The notes: generated from the letters alone by a model not told the origin. 64,000 nucleotides of DNA from Marimicrobium sp913061115 (GCF_047729875.1 NZ_CP159826.1:1054001-1118000), one strand, 5' to 3'. Positions 34,071 to 44,271 are shown, numbered from the stretch's first letter. Made by a program: numbers and translations.

Positions 34071-35720
34071 ATGTATCCAACGCTAATCGAGTATCTTGAT
34101 CACTGGGCGACCCAGTCCCCTAATGATGTTTGGCTGCGGGAGCCCCACGGTGAGAATTTAACGGAGTGGACCTGGTCGCAGGTGCAAGCCGAGGTCGGTG
34201 CCATCGCGGCCTGGCAGGAGAGCTTCTTGGGTGGCCCCGAGATAAATGTGGGCTTGCTATCTCGTAACCGAGCACACTGGTTTATGGCTGACCTTGGCAC
34301 TATTGCCGCCGGCAATGTGACGATTCCCATGTTTATCACACTGCCGCGCGATACCGCCGAATACGTTATGAGTTTTACTGAAATGAAGCTGCTATTCGTC
34401 GGTGAAACTGAAAATTGGGAAGCGGTAAAAACCGTTCTGCCTGAGGGTATTGTCCTTGTGACGTTGCCTGGTGTAACGCTTGACGAGCCACACCTGCGCT
34501 GGGAAGACTTGGTGGCTGCGCACGCGGGGCAGAGTTCTTCGTATGAATGTCAGCCCAGTGATCTCGTTTCTATCGTCTTCACCTCGGGCACCACGGGTGT
34601 TCCTAAGGGGGTTATGCAAACGCACGCCTCAAATGAGATACCGGTTAACCGTTTCCAAGAGTCTTTTGCCACGCCGCCTCGCGGCCGCTATTTTTCCTAT
34701 CTGCCTCTGGCACATATTGCCGAGCGGCAGATTGTGGAGTATGCCTCGCTGATTAATGGCGGAGTGGTGTATTTCAACGAGAATATGATGACGCTACTGC
34801 GCGATTTACCCGCCTGTCGGCCCCACATCATGTTTGGGCCGCCACGGGTATGGGAGCAATTACAACAGGTGATCATCGGTCATTTCGGCTCACAGCAAGC
34901 GGTGACTGATGCACTGGAGCGGGACCCGGAAGGTTCGGGTAAACACATTCGCGACATGCTGGGACTTGACGATGCGCTATACCTGCTCACCGCGGCGGCG
35001 CCGACCCCGCCGGCCCTCATTGAATGGTATGGCCAGTTCGGTCTGGATTTGATGGAGGGCTTCGGTCAGACCGAGGCTATGGGTCTTTCGGCCAACACCC
35101 ACGAGCACCGCAAGGTCGGCTCGATAGGCCAAGTAGTGGGTAATGTGGAAGTGCGTATCAGCGAAGAGGGGGAGTTGCTGGCACGGGCAACAGGGCTTGC
35201 CACGGGATATTACAAGGACCCCGAGAAAACGGCCGAAACCTTTCGCGAGGGTTGGATTTATACAGGCGACAAAGCCCGGATTGATGAGGAAGGCTTTATT
35301 TTCTTGACCGGCCGGATGAAGGATTATTTCAAAACCATACAGGGTAAGTTTGTCGCACCTACACCGATAGAGAACGAATTTGCCAAGCATCCGCATACGG
35401 AACAGCTGTGTCTGCTGGGGCGTGGCTATTCCAAGACTGTCATGGTGTGTGTGCCCAGCGCCCTTGCCCAGCAGGAAGAGCCCGAGCAACTTGTTGCGGC
35501 ACTGCAAGAGCATGCGCGGGTGGTCAACGAGAGCGTGGACAAGCATGCCCGTATCGGCGCTGTAATAATTTCAGCTGAGGCCTGGTCGATTGATAATGGC
35601 ATGCTGACGCCGACGCTTAAGATCCGTCGTGAGCAGATCGAACAGAGATTCGGCGAACGAGCTCAGCAACTTGCTCGAGCGGCAGCAGAGCAGGGCGAAC
35701 TGTTAATTGAATGGCAGTAG
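34071..35720 (+). CDS. AMP-forming acyl-CoA synthetase/ligase
   Basis: 549 residues of the ANL superfamily. The phosphate-binding loop IVFTSGTTGVPKGVM, the A5 motif LMEGFGQTEAMG, the A7 motif YTGDKARIDEEGFIFLTGR and the catalytic C-terminal region (MKDYFKTIQGKFVAPTPIE) are visible. Usual length for long-chain or very-long-chain acyl-CoA synthetases (FadD15/FAA-like). It activates a carboxylic acid to its CoA ester in the cytoplasm. GGAGAACA lies before ATG 34071. It converges with an SDR gene; a GTAGGG/CCCTAC hairpin spans the junction. Confidence 0.93.
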   Translation: MYPTLIEYLDHWATQSPNDVWLREPHGENLTEWTWSQVQAEVGAIAAWQESFLGGPEINVGLLSRNRAHWFMADLGTIAAGNVTIPMFITLPRDTAEYVMSFTEMKLLFVGETENWEAVKTVLPEGIVLVTLPGVTLDEPHLRWEDLVAAHAGQSSSYECQPSDLVSIVFTSGTTGVPKGVMQTHASNEIPVNRFQESFATPPRGRYFSYLPLAHIAERQIVEYASLINGGVVYFNENMMTLLRDLPACRPHIMFGPPRVWEQLQQVIIGHFGSQQAVTDALERDPEGSGKHIRDMLGLDDALYLLTAAAPTPPALIEWYGQFGLDLMEGFGQTEAMGLSANTHEHRKVGSIGQVVGNVEVRISEEGELLARATGLATGYYKDPEKTAETFREGWIYTGDKARIDEEGFIFLTGRMKDYFKTIQGKFVAPTPIENEFAKHPHTEQLCLLGRGYSKTVMVCVPSALAQQEEPEQLVAALQEHARVVNESVDKHARIGAVIISAEAWSIDNGMLTPTLKIRREQIEQRFGERAQQLARAAAEQGELLIEWQ

Positions 35721-35740
35721 GGTGAGTGAGTTGCTCCGCC

Positions 35741-36526
35741 CTACTCAAACAGCGATGCCCAGTTAATGCCGTTAATGTGTCCGCCGCCATCGACATATAG
35801 AGTATTGCCTGTCATGTAGCGTGCGTCCTTGCTGGCGAGGAATAATGCCACGCCGGAGATGTCTTCGTAGGGATCTCCCATATAGCCCATCGGGATCTGC
35901 TTATTGACCCGCGCAGCCATTTCCGGTGCAAATTCTTGCATAGAAAGAAAGGCTGCAGTAATAGCGCCAGGACAAATGGCGTTCACGGTAATCCCGTGAG
36001 GCGCCCACTCCCTCGCGGCACTGCGAGTGAGGCAGCGTAGGGCTTCTTTGGCGATATTATAGTCTGAGGTTTGCGGGTGTGCATTTACCCCGTTGAGCGA
36101 ACAGAGATTGATAATGCGTCCAAAGCGCTGCTCTTTCATTGAGTCAAAGGCCGCATTCATGGCCCAGCGGGCGGCGAATAATCCGCCGTCAAGTTGGCGT
36201 TGAAACTCTGCGTCGGACTTCTCTTCAAGCGCGGTCAAAGTGCCGAGAGGAACCGCATTGTTGATCAGAACCTGGACCGCGCCGAACTGCTCTATGGCGC
36301 CGCTTAGCAGCGCTAAAACCTGTTCCTTTTGGGTGACGTCACAGTGTCGGTAGACCACCTTGGCTCCCTCGGCTTCGAGTGCGACCGTCAAAGCCTCGCC
36401 TGCCTCATCGTTAATGTCTGCGGCCACCACCTGATAACCCTCCGTCGCAAACCGCGTTGCGAAAGCCTTTCCTAGTCCATCTGCGGCCCCTGTTATTACC
36501 ACGACCTTATCCATTACGCTCCCCAA
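35741..36526 (-). CDS. Short-chain dehydrogenase/reductase (SDR)
   Basis: 261 residues. NAD(P)-binding TGAADGLGKAFA, NNA (LINNAVPLG), catalytic Ser in NLCSLNGVNAH, and Tyr/Lys as YNIAKEAL (YxxxK), with C-terminal YMTGNTLYVDGGGH. Classical SDR acting on an alcohol or ketone. Starting at 36526 or the second ATG at 36514 (MDKVVVITG) are both possible. Cytoplasmic. Proximity to the acyl-CoA ligase suggests lipid-type catabolism. Confidence 0.92.
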   Translation of the reverse strand: MGSVMDKVVVITGAADGLGKAFATRFATEGYQVVAADINDEAGEALTVALEAEGAKVVYRHCDVTQKEQVLALLSGAIEQFGAVQVLINNAVPLGTLTALEEKSDAEFQRQLDGGLFAARWAMNAAFDSMKEQRFGRIINLCSLNGVNAHPQTSDYNIAKEALRCLTRSAAREWAPHGITVNAICPGAITAAFLSMQEFAPEMAARVNKQIPMGYMGDPYEDISGVALFLASKDARYMTGNTLYVDGGGHINGINWASLFE

Positions 36527-36643
36527 GGATTGTGACAGTGAAATTATCTGAACATTGTGTTTACCGTATCAATATAAACTTAGCGCGGTTGAAAGGGACA
36601 GTGTGTGAGGCTAAAAAAACGTATAAACCTCAATAGGTGCCCG

Positions 36644-38896
36644 TTAGAAGGCGTACGTCAAGGTAACGCCGTAGTTACGCGGTTCGTTCCACTGCCCAAA
36701 GGATGCTAACGGAGGGATGAGCACTGCCCGGTAATAACGCTCATCCGTGATATTGCGACCATAGACCGAAACCGTCAACATATCGCGCAAGCGAAAGTCG
36801 ATATTTGCATTCCAAAATCCGAGTGCATCAACGTCGCCCAGCGGATCATTATTGAAAATCGTGACATAACTATCGCGCCATGCGTAGTTCACGTTGTAGG
36901 ACATCTCGCTGTCGTCGAACACAGGCTGCACATAGCGTACTCCTGCGCCAAAGGTAAATTCAGGTGTGTTGCGCATTTTAAGTTTAGAGGCGTCATCAGG
37001 CACTCCTGGAATGCCGGCTATTTGAAAGTTGTCGTAACCGGCATCAAGATAGCCACCTTGCGCCACTAGCGTTAGGCCGTCCGCCAACAGCGCTGTCATC
37101 TCTAACTCCAGCCCCTGCATAGTCGCTGATGAAGCGTTCAGGACGACCGTGTCTACGAGGCCTGATGGGTCTGTGACAATGATATCCTCTTGCTTGTCCT
37201 TATATTCGCTGGTGAATACTGCAGCATTGATACGTAGGCGCTGGTTCCACCAATCACTCTTTACACCGGCCTCGTACGTCTCCACTGTTTCGGGATTATA
37301 TTGGCGAACATTGTCTACAGAGGTGATGCGCCCGAAAAATCCGCCGCCTTTGAAACCTTCGGAGTATGAGACATAGGCCATAAGATCGTCTGTAAAGTCG
37401 TATTGTGCGCCGATACGGGGCGAGACCTGATCCCAGTCAGCGTCGACTTTGACAGTCTCTCCGCCGGGAACGAGTGGAGAGCCGTCTTCTGACTCAAACT
37501 GAGAGCTGGAAGGTTCCAGACTTCTTTCGTCATAGGTGTAACGCGCAGCCAGATTGAGTGTGAGCTTATCGGTCAGCGACCAGTCTGCGCTGGCAAATGC
37601 GGCATAAGACGTGTTTTCTCCACGCTGTTTGATGATTGCGCGGGTGCCGACCGGCCATGTGCCACCAAAGGAATTTGTTGGGAAAGGTCCTGTTGGAAGA
37701 TATTTCCACAAATCATAGCTGGTCTGCGCTGCATCGTACTCAGAATGCCAGTAGTAGAGGCCAGCGGTCATCACCACGTCACCGATATTGCCAGTAGTGC
37801 GTAGTTCTTGACTGAATTGGGAATAGCTCTCGTCAACATTGACATACAAAAATTCGAGACTGTTTGCATCATATTCTTGGCGAGAGCGCTCGTCACGATC
37901 AATATAGCCGGTAATCGACGTAATCATCCAGTCGCTGAGGTCATAGTTCATTTTGAGGTTAAAAAAGTCATTCGTAGTGTCGGCTGAGTTAGGGGCATTG
38001 GTGGAACTGTGGTCCTCATCGCTACCTGTATCGAACAGGAAACAACCACCAAAGTCAGGTGATAATAGGCATGCGGCATCTTGGGGCACAGAGAATTCAA
38101 ATTTATTGAAGTCTGCCCAGGCTCCCACTTCAGACTTATCACGTGTGCGTTCAGCCGTGAATAAAACATCGAGTTCGTCAGTGAACTGGTAAGCTAGGGT
38201 TACGCCGTAGTCTGCTAGATTCTGACCGCCTTGGTCTTTATTGTAGGTCGTATTTTTAATGTAGCCATCGCTTTCAAGTTTGGAGGCAAAGAGTTTTACA
38301 CCGCCTTTATCAGTCAGCGGTAAGTTTAAAAGACCGCGAATATCCTGACGGCCGTTCTCCCCAAGCGTACCCTGGACTTTTCCTCCGAATTCTTTGGTTG
38401 GGGCCGTGCGAATAATGCTAAGCGCACCACCGATAGTGTTTTTTCCAAAGAGCGTGCCCTGCGGACCACGCAAAACTTCGATGCGTTCGAGGTCAAAGTT
38501 TTCCAGTATCTGTCCGGAGTTTGTGCCGAGATAAACGCCGTCCAGCAAGACACCAATGCCTGGATCAAGGCTTTTGTCAATCTCTTGATAGCTAACCCCT
38601 CGTATGGCTATTGCAGCACCCGACTGCAGCCCCGGCACTCTATCAATGAGTAAGTTGGGGACGAATCCTTGGATGTCCTGCAAATTCCGAATGCTGGACT
38701 GCGCTAACTCTGCAGCCGTTATTGCGCTTACCGCGACAGGCACTAGCTGCATGGACTCTGCTCGTTTTCGTGCGGTAACAATCACCTCTTCAAGCGCAAG
38801 TGTGGGCGCATCGTCGTTCGCATGAGTCGTGATCGGAGTGGTTACTCCAATAAAAAAACATGTCAAGGCAGGCACTAATGCAGTTTTCTCTAACAT
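36644..38896 (-). CDS. TonB-dependent outer membrane receptor
   Basis: 750 residues. Signal peptide (to THA, about 26), TonB box EEVIVTARKR, plug domain (about 45-160: LQDIQGFVPNLLIDRVPG, IEVLRGPQGTLFGKNTIGGA) and a 22-strand beta barrel ending RNYGVTLTYAF with terminal Phe. The 'LEEVIVTARKRAESMQ' type is typical of receptors for hydrophobic or carbohydrate substrates in marine proteobacteria rather than siderophores only. Substrate not readable. Stands alone, with neighbouring oxidoreductases on both sides. Confidence 0.95.
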   Translation of the reverse strand: MLEKTALVPALTCFFIGVTTPITTHANDDAPTLALEEVIVTARKRAESMQLVPVAVSAITAAELAQSSIRNLQDIQGFVPNLLIDRVPGLQSGAAIAIRGVSYQEIDKSLDPGIGVLLDGVYLGTNSGQILENFDLERIEVLRGPQGTLFGKNTIGGALSIIRTAPTKEFGGKVQGTLGENGRQDIRGLLNLPLTDKGGVKLFASKLESDGYIKNTTYNKDQGGQNLADYGVTLAYQFTDELDVLFTAERTRDKSEVGAWADFNKFEFSVPQDAACLLSPDFGGCFLFDTGSDEDHSSTNAPNSADTTNDFFNLKMNYDLSDWMITSITGYIDRDERSRQEYDANSLEFLYVNVDESYSQFSQELRTTGNIGDVVMTAGLYYWHSEYDAAQTSYDLWKYLPTGPFPTNSFGGTWPVGTRAIIKQRGENTSYAAFASADWSLTDKLTLNLAARYTYDERSLEPSSSQFESEDGSPLVPGGETVKVDADWDQVSPRIGAQYDFTDDLMAYVSYSEGFKGGGFFGRITSVDNVRQYNPETVETYEAGVKSDWWNQRLRINAAVFTSEYKDKQEDIIVTDPSGLVDTVVLNASSATMQGLELEMTALLADGLTLVAQGGYLDAGYDNFQIAGIPGVPDDASKLKMRNTPEFTFGAGVRYVQPVFDDSEMSYNVNYAWRDSYVTIFNNDPLGDVDALGFWNANIDFRLRDMLTVSVYGRNITDERYYRAVLIPPLASFGQWNEPRNYGVTLTYAF

Positions 38897-39148
38897 ACGT
38901 ATACATTCCCAGTTATTACTTTTGCCTCAACCAGAGCGTAGCGCGGCTCCAGAGGTCTGATGTTAGTTTATCAGCATCTGGCGTACAATCGTTGACGTAG
39001 GGCTATTGGAAGGTTTTTTTGACCAGTCCGGAGCTCGGGGTACGCTTTCGTTTTGAGTCATTTCAGCTAATAGTGTGCTGGTTGAGTGACTGTCCTAGGC
39101 TCTAGTATGTGAAAATGCCCTAACCCACCAAACAGTAGTGAGAAACAT

Positions 39149-40051
39149 ATGAAGGTACTCGTTGTCGGCGGCACAGGTTTAATTGGTGGTGATATTGCGC
39201 TGTACCTAACATCGCGAGGACATAATGTGACTATTATGGCACGTAAACCTTCTGTTGTGCCTTGCTTGGCTGCGCTGCCATTTATGCAGGGCGACTATGT
39301 CAACGATAGCCTTGACGACGAGCGACTCAGTGGATTTGACGCGCTTGTGTTTGCTGCAGCCGCCGATATCCGCGCCCTGCCCATGGACGGCAGTGTGAGC
39401 CCCGAGACCTTTTATAGCGAAGTGAATGACCGCGCTGTACCGCGATTTTTTGCTGCTGCCCGAGATGCTGGGATTGCGCGAGCAGTTTACATTGGCACCT
39501 TTTACCCGCAGGTCGCCCCCGAGCGCATCGGTATTTGTCCCTATGTCACTTCGCGGCACCTTACCGACACCGCGGTGCGCGCACTGAGCAGCGCGACGTT
39601 TAACGTGTGCAGTCTGAATGCGCCTTTCGTACTGGGTCACATCGATGGCCTCGACATTCCGCACATCGGGGCGCTGGTCGCTTACGCTAAAGGGCAGCTC
39701 GGTGATCTGCCGGTGTTTGCGCCACCGGGTGGCACGAATCACATTAGCGCTCACTCTATCTCTGTCGCGACGCTCGCTGGGCTGGAGGACGGCGAATCGG
39801 GCAAAGCCTATCTGGTCGGGGATGAAAACATGAGTTGGAAACACTATCTTGAGTTGTGGTTTTCTGCCGCTGGCAATCCGCAAGAGCTGGCGGTAAAAGA
39901 GGACGAACATCCCATGCTGCCATCAGTGATTATGTTTGCAGGTGCCGGTGCTACCGTACACTATGAAACGGAGGCGTCAGAAGAGCTGGGCTATCCCCGT
40001 CAGCAGATCGCAGGTCTGATTAAACAGGTGGTAGACAGTTACTCGATTTGA
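39149..40051 (+). CDS. Extended SDR-like NAD-dependent epimerase/reductase
   Basis: 300 residues. The N-terminal GGTGLIGGDIALYL is the nucleotide-binding glycine motif of extended SDRs; the middle AVYIGTFYPQ replaces the usual SS/YxxxK region and no clear YxxxK is seen, as in NmrA-like or atypical SDRs. C-terminal helices end QIAGLIKQVVDSY. Ribosome site is weak. Function cannot be named; possibly a steroid/isoprenoid dehydrogenase-like enzyme. Confidence 0.8.
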   Translation: MKVLVVGGTGLIGGDIALYLTSRGHNVTIMARKPSVVPCLAALPFMQGDYVNDSLDDERLSGFDALVFAAAADIRALPMDGSVSPETFYSEVNDRAVPRFFAAARDAGIARAVYIGTFYPQVAPERIGICPYVTSRHLTDTAVRALSSATFNVCSLNAPFVLGHIDGLDIPHIGALVAYAKGQLGDLPVFAPPGGTNHISAHSISVATLAGLEDGESGKAYLVGDENMSWKHYLELWFSAAGNPQELAVKEDEHPMLPSVIMFAGAGATVHYETEASEELGYPRQQIAGLIKQVVDSYSI

Positions 40052-40399
40052 ATGTATCCGGTTTAAGTGACGAATGATGGAGCATTACCGCTGTCACGCA
40101 ATACCTGCCGTTCTTGGACATACAATAGGGTGTGTTCCCTGCTTGGATATGCCGTTGCAACATTCTTTAAACCGCAGAAGATGTTGTAGCCACGGGTGAA
40201 CGTCTAAGGTGATGCAGCACATTGATTTTTTATCAGTTGGATCAATGACTTAGTCTTATGTGAATTAGTAAAAAAAAATAAAGATCCAATCGCAGATACG
40301 GTGCGTAAGGCCCATATATCCAGCCGAGGGTGCGTCGGCTCGATTGAAAGTGCAGGAGAACAATAATCATCATACATTTACTTACAGGTGGATACAGTT
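40052..40399. other. 350-bp upstream region of the proteorhodopsin gene
   Basis: No gene. AT-rich at about 40225-40285 with possible promoter elements. A short hairpin (CCGA...TCGG, about 40322-40340) precedes the leader. No conserved riboswitch seen. Confidence 0.4.
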
Positions 40400-41092
40400 A
40401 TGACTGAAAACTTACAGGCCAACGATGCGGTTGGTATTTCCTTTTGGCTGATTTCGATGGCGCTTGTCGCTGCGACGGCCTTTTTCTTCCTCGAACGTGA
40501 CCGTGTGTCACCTAAGTGGAAAACGTCTCTTACGGTATCAGGTCTAGTCACTCTCATTGCTGCAGTGCATTATTTTTATATGCGTGATGTTTGGGTGAGT
40601 ACAGGTGAAACACCGACTGTCTACCGCTACATTGACTGGTTACTAACGGTTCCACTGTTGATCATAGAATTTTACCTGATTCTGTCTGCGATCACTAAAA
40701 CGCCCGTCGGTGTGTTTTGGCGTTTGCTGATCGGTTCTCTCGTCATGCTGGGCTTTGGATTTGCCGGCGAAGCGGGCGCGATGGACGTGAGTTTGGCGTT
40801 TTGGATTGCAATGGCGGCTTGGGTCTTCATTATGTGGGAGATCTTTTTCGGTCAAGCGAGCAAGATCAACGCTGGCAGCGGAAACGCCAATGTGCAGAAG
40901 GCCTATAAGGCGATGGCATTGCTGGTGACGATAGGTTGGGCAATTTACCCTATCGGATACTTTATGGGTTATATGATGGATTCAGCGAATCCGGATGCGT
41001 TGAATATCATCTATAATGTCGCCGATCTGTGGAATAAAATCGCCTTTGGCCTAGTCATCTGGGCTGCAGCAATAGCCGACTCTGAACAGTAG
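40400..41092 (+). CDS. Green-absorbing proteorhodopsin (light-driven proton pump)
   Basis: 230 residues, seven membrane helices. Key residues by alignment with the canonical numbering: His57 (=75), Asp79 (=97, proton acceptor), Thr83 (=101), Glu90 (=108, proton donor) and Lys213 (=231, retinal Schiff base, in DLWNKIAF). Position 87 (=105) is Leu, the green-tuning residue. The DTE motif marks an outward proton pump. ATG 40400 is preferred (GGTGGA site); GTG 40388 is upstream. Retinal synthesis genes (crt, blh) are not in the window. A strong terminator follows, so it is monocistronic, as in many marine bacteria. Confidence 0.97.
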   Translation: MTENLQANDAVGISFWLISMALVAATAFFFLERDRVSPKWKTSLTVSGLVTLIAAVHYFYMRDVWVSTGETPTVYRYIDWLLTVPLLIIEFYLILSAITKTPVGVFWRLLIGSLVMLGFGFAGEAGAMDVSLAFWIAMAAWVFIMWEIFFGQASKINAGSGNANVQKAYKAMALLVTIGWAIYPIGYFMGYMMDSANPDALNIIYNVADLWNKIAFGLVIWAAAIADSEQ

Positions 41093-41111
41093 GTTTTTAG
41101 GATGGAAGAAA

Positions 41112-41138
41112 GGGTCGGCTACGCCGGCCCTTTTTTTT
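41112..41138 (+). terminator. Rho-independent terminator after proteorhodopsin
   Basis: GGGTCGGC-TAC-GCCGGCCC forms an 8-bp stem (one G-T pair), directly followed by eight T. Confidence 0.93.
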
Positions 41139-41369
41139 GCTTATTTTTTGTCTCTTGGCCACTGAAGTAATAACGAGCATCACGTATTGGCAAGCGATAC
41201 CTCGCCTCGATCGATGGCGCGTTCTGGAGCAGACCTGCGCAGAAAGGTGGTCATGTCATCTTTTGGATTTATTCTATACTCTCAGTGCAGTCAGTCCTGA
41301 AGGGTCTGGTTACAAGACTCGACGTACGCTGTCGATGAAACAATAACAAGGTATTCAAGGAGGCTTGCA

Positions 41370-42122
41370 ATGGCTGAGCGATTTGAGGGCAAGGTGGTAT
41401 TGGTTACAGGTGCAGGTTCGGGGATTGGCAGAGCCTCTGCCCAGCGTTTTTATGCTGAGGGCGCCAACGTATTCCTAGTGGATATCAATGCTGAAGGGCT
41501 CGCCGATACCATGGTGCAGATGCCCGACACCGCCCGCGTGCAATCGATGGTTGCTGATATAAGCCTACCGGAGGTCTGCCATGCCACCGTGACGAAAGCA
41601 GTCGAGGCTTTTGGGCAGCTAGACGTGCTGTGCAACATTGCGGGCATTCTGCTGACTGGGCGTATCGAAGATATCACCCCAGAGGCCTGGCAGCGGATTT
41701 TGCAGGTTAACCTGACCTCGGTGTTTTTCTTGTGTCAGGCCGCAGTGCCAGAACTTACAAAAACGCGTGGCAATATCATTAACATGGCGTCCACTGCCGC
41801 ATTGACAGGGCAGGCGTATTCGTCGCCTTACGGTGTCACTAAAGCGGGGGTGGCGATGTTAACCAAGTCTCTGTCGATGGAACTCGCTGAACGCGGTATT
41901 CGTGTGAATGCGGTGTGTCCCGGGGCAGTGAATACGCCCTTGGCAGCTACGGCAAACTTCCCTAAAGACGCTACGCCGCGGTTGATCGACAAGTTGATGT
42001 CATTCTATGGATTTGCAGAACCCGCTGAAATTGCTTCTCTGGTTGCGTTTATCGCATCTGATGAGGCACGCTACATGAGCGGTTCTGTAGTGCCCATCGA
42101 TGGCGCGCAGACGGCCGGTTGA
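41370..42122 (+). CDS. Short-chain dehydrogenase/reductase (SDR)
   Basis: 250 residues. TGAGSGIGRASA cofactor loop, Asp after the second strand (LVDINAEG) indicating NAD preference, NIAGIL, catalytic Ser in NMASTAALTG, YGVTKAGV (YxxxK) and YMSGSVVPIDGAQTAG at the end. AAGGAGG ribosome site is strong. Substrate unknown. Confidence 0.93.
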   Translation: MAERFEGKVVLVTGAGSGIGRASAQRFYAEGANVFLVDINAEGLADTMVQMPDTARVQSMVADISLPEVCHATVTKAVEAFGQLDVLCNIAGILLTGRIEDITPEAWQRILQVNLTSVFFLCQAAVPELTKTRGNIINMASTAALTGQAYSSPYGVTKAGVAMLTKSLSMELAERGIRVNAVCPGAVNTPLAATANFPKDATPRLIDKLMSFYGFAEPAEIASLVAFIASDEARYMSGSVVPIDGAQTAG

Positions 42123-42129
42123 AGATGAG

Positions 42130-42155
42130 GCGTTGTAAGACCAGGCAACGCTTTT
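42130..42155 (+). terminator. Probable rho-independent terminator
   Basis: GCGTTG ... CAACGC with a 10-nt loop and four T, eight bases after the SDR stop. It also lies between convergent genes (SDR and CorA). Confidence 0.55.
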
Positions 42156-42299
42156 GCGGTTGGAAAAAGCACACTGCTTTGGGCTGCAGCTGAGCCCGAT
42201 CCCCGACTTTTCATCTCTTTTCCCTCCGGCCTCGAAAGACGCCGCTGTGAGAAGTCCATTGGCGGCAAAGCTTGGAAACAATTTTGGCTTTGTAATGAA

Positions 42300-43367
42300 T
42301 CAGACCCAGCCTTTTCTCTTAAAGAAAAAATACAGGCTGGTGGCGATGGTGATGAACACCACCCAGACGCCCGGGTATCCCCACTTCCAAGCGAGTTCAG
42401 GCATGTGTTTGAAATTCATTCCATATATGCCGGCGACAAATGTTAGTGGAATGAAAATAGCGGAAAAGATGGTGAGTATCTTCATGACCTCATTGAGCTT
42501 GCTGCTGACGCTGGAGAGGTAAATGTCCAGCAGGCTGGAGAGAATGTCCCTGTGTGTTTCTATAGATTCGATAATACGCATCACGTGGTCATGCACATCT
42601 CTTAGATAGATCTGCGTGCTGGGTTTGATGAGTTCGGATTCACTGCGCAATAAATTGGCGGATAGGTCCCTGACAGGGGAGATATAACGCCGCATTTTGA
42701 TGACTTCCAATTTAATCTGGTGAATTTTTTCCAACATTTTTGGCGTTGGATCGGTGAATATGTCGTCTTCAAGCGCAGCCAGGGTTTCGTCTAGCTGATC
42801 CAGTATGCCGAAGTTCTGATCGACAATCGTATCCAGCAACGAATACATCAGATAATCCGAACCTAGGCTTCTGACGCGACCGTGGCTGTTTTCAATACGC
42901 GTGGCAACTAAGGAGAAGAGCGAGTCGGTTTTTTCCTTGAAGGCAAAAACGAAATTTTTGAGGACAATCAGGCTGACCTGCTCATAGGCAATATTAAATT
43001 GGTCATTATCGGGTGCTAGGCTCTTCAGCACGATGTAAAGATAGTCCTCGTGCTCCTCTAGCTTAGGCCGTTGGTGCGTGTTGAGAATATCTTCTAGCAC
43101 CAAAGGGTGAATATTGAAGTGCTCGCCGATAGATTCCACGATCGATGCGTCTGCGAGTCCCTCGATTGTGACCCATGTGATTGAGTCCTGATCACGGTAC
43201 TTCAGAGCGTCGTCTATTGATGACAACGAGCGCTGTTCGCAGTGGTCTTCGCTATAGTCGATCAACGTTAGCTTTGTATCTGGGTGATGAATGTCGCCTA
43301 TGTGAATCAGCGATCCGGGCGCGAGGCCCGATTTGTGAGAGCTTTTTGTGCCGCTTTTAGTCATCAT
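42300..43367 (-). CDS. corA: CorA-family Mg2+/Co2+ transporter
   Basis: About 355 residues. A soluble N-terminal domain (about 20-260) with long helices precedes two C-terminal membrane helices; the signature GMN is in FVAGIYGMNFKHMPE, and the C-terminus ends in FKRKGWV. Acts in the inner membrane for magnesium or cobalt uptake. I place the start at ATG 43367 or 43364, because the long upstream frame overlaps the preceding gene. The stop of that gene (TAA 43357-43359) overlaps this ATGATG start, indicating translational coupling with the YiiX-like hydrolase. Confidence 0.92.
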   Translation of the reverse strand: MMTKSGTKSSHKSGLAPGSLIHIGDIHHPDTKLTLIDYSEDHCEQRSLSSIDDALKYRDQDSITWVTIEGLADASIVESIGEHFNIHPLVLEDILNTHQRPKLEEHEDYLYIVLKSLAPDNDQFNIAYEQVSLIVLKNFVFAFKEKTDSLFSLVATRIENSHGRVRSLGSDYLMYSLLDTIVDQNFGILDQLDETLAALEDDIFTDPTPKMLEKIHQIKLEVIKMRRYISPVRDLSANLLRSESELIKPSTQIYLRDVHDHVMRIIESIETHRDILSSLLDIYLSSVSSKLNEVMKILTIFSAIFIPLTFVAGIYGMNFKHMPELAWKWGYPGVWVVFITIATSLYFFFKRKGWV

Positions 43368-44271
43368 TGTTGTCTCGCAACACGGATTCTGGCTTAACCC
43401 ACTGAATTTTTTTATAATCGAAGTCACCCTGAATTGTGGGCTTAACGATTTCAAAGTATGGGGACAGGTCGAAATCCCGCGGGGTGAAATGGCTGTAGTG
43501 CTTAGGTTTCAGCAGGGCGGTGTCGTATTGCCCCGGTGCATTGCTCTGATTCCCGGGTGCCTCATGGGGAATGATGGGGTATTTCACCGACTGGAACGCC
43601 TGAGCAATAAGCGTTGAGCAGATCGCCATAGTAGGATCTCCGCTCCCCAGTTCCATCAGGCGCCGACGATAGCGTGTCGGTACCGGTGGCATGGGAAGCA
43701 GGTAGCGGACGAGGTCGACAATATTTTGTGTGTCGTAGCGGAGGCCTTCGCGGTCAAGCGCATACTGCAGTGTGGCGAGCCTGTCCGGCTCTGTCAGGTT
43801 GACGGGCCGGCAAATCCGCGTGTTGCAATTCGCATATTTTCCCAGCGGAGACCGGATGACACCTTCCGCTAGGTCCGCTTCAATCACAAAACCTTCGCCA
43901 TCTGCTCCCTTGCCCACAAACATACACACATGTGACCATGTGGATTGGGTCAGATACTTGATGGCCGTGCTGATGCGGCTGTTTCCCTCCACTAATAGTA
44001 GATCGCCGGGCCTTAAAGCATCATCCAGCTGCGCCTGACTTAATACTGAAAAGCGTTCGTAGTGGCTGCGAGGCTGGCTCAAAAATCTTGCGAGCCGCAA
44101 CCCCAGTCGTTGGAAAATAAAATTCATGTCGGCCCTACACAGTCTGCAACGCACTGGATACCCATCTGCACAAGCATAAGGCTCTGTTGCAGAAAAATCT
44201 ATGGCAGGTGAAGGCTTTTGCAGTACACTTTCGGTGTAGGCTACATCGATGTCATCGCCCCCATTCGACAT
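43357..44271 (-). CDS. YiiX/YebB-like permuted NlpC/P60-type hydrolase
   Basis: Up to 304 residues. The catalytic His is in STWSHVCMFVG after LRPGDLLLVEGNSRIS, and the catalytic Cys is in AICSTLIAQAFQ, the permuted papain-like order of this family. Members are cysteine hydrolases or lipid acyltransferases associated with membranes. The true start may be ATG 44127 (MNFIFQRLGLRLARFL), since the first 48 residues look unlike family members. Overlaps corA by 11 bp; conserved co-expression hints at a cell-envelope or ion-stress role (inference). Confidence 0.8.
   Translation of the reverse strand: MSNGGDDIDVAYTESVLQKPSPAIDFSATEPYACADGYPVRCRLCRADMNFIFQRLGLRLARFLSQPRSHYERFSVLSQAQLDDALRPGDLLLVEGNSRISTAIKYLTQSTWSHVCMFVGKGADGEGFVIEADLAEGVIRSPLGKYANCNTRICRPVNLTEPDRLATLQYALDREGLRYDTQNIVDLVRYLLPMPPVPTRYRRRLMELGSGDPTMAICSTLIAQAFQSVKYPIIPHEAPGNQSNAPGQYDTALLKPKHYSHFTPRDFDLSPYFEIVKPTIQGDFDYKKIQWVKPESVLRDNNDD

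Noticed and set aside
39206..39910. 234-residue minus-strand frame
   Set aside because: Lies wholly within the well-supported SDR-like gene on the plus strand; no recognisable domain.
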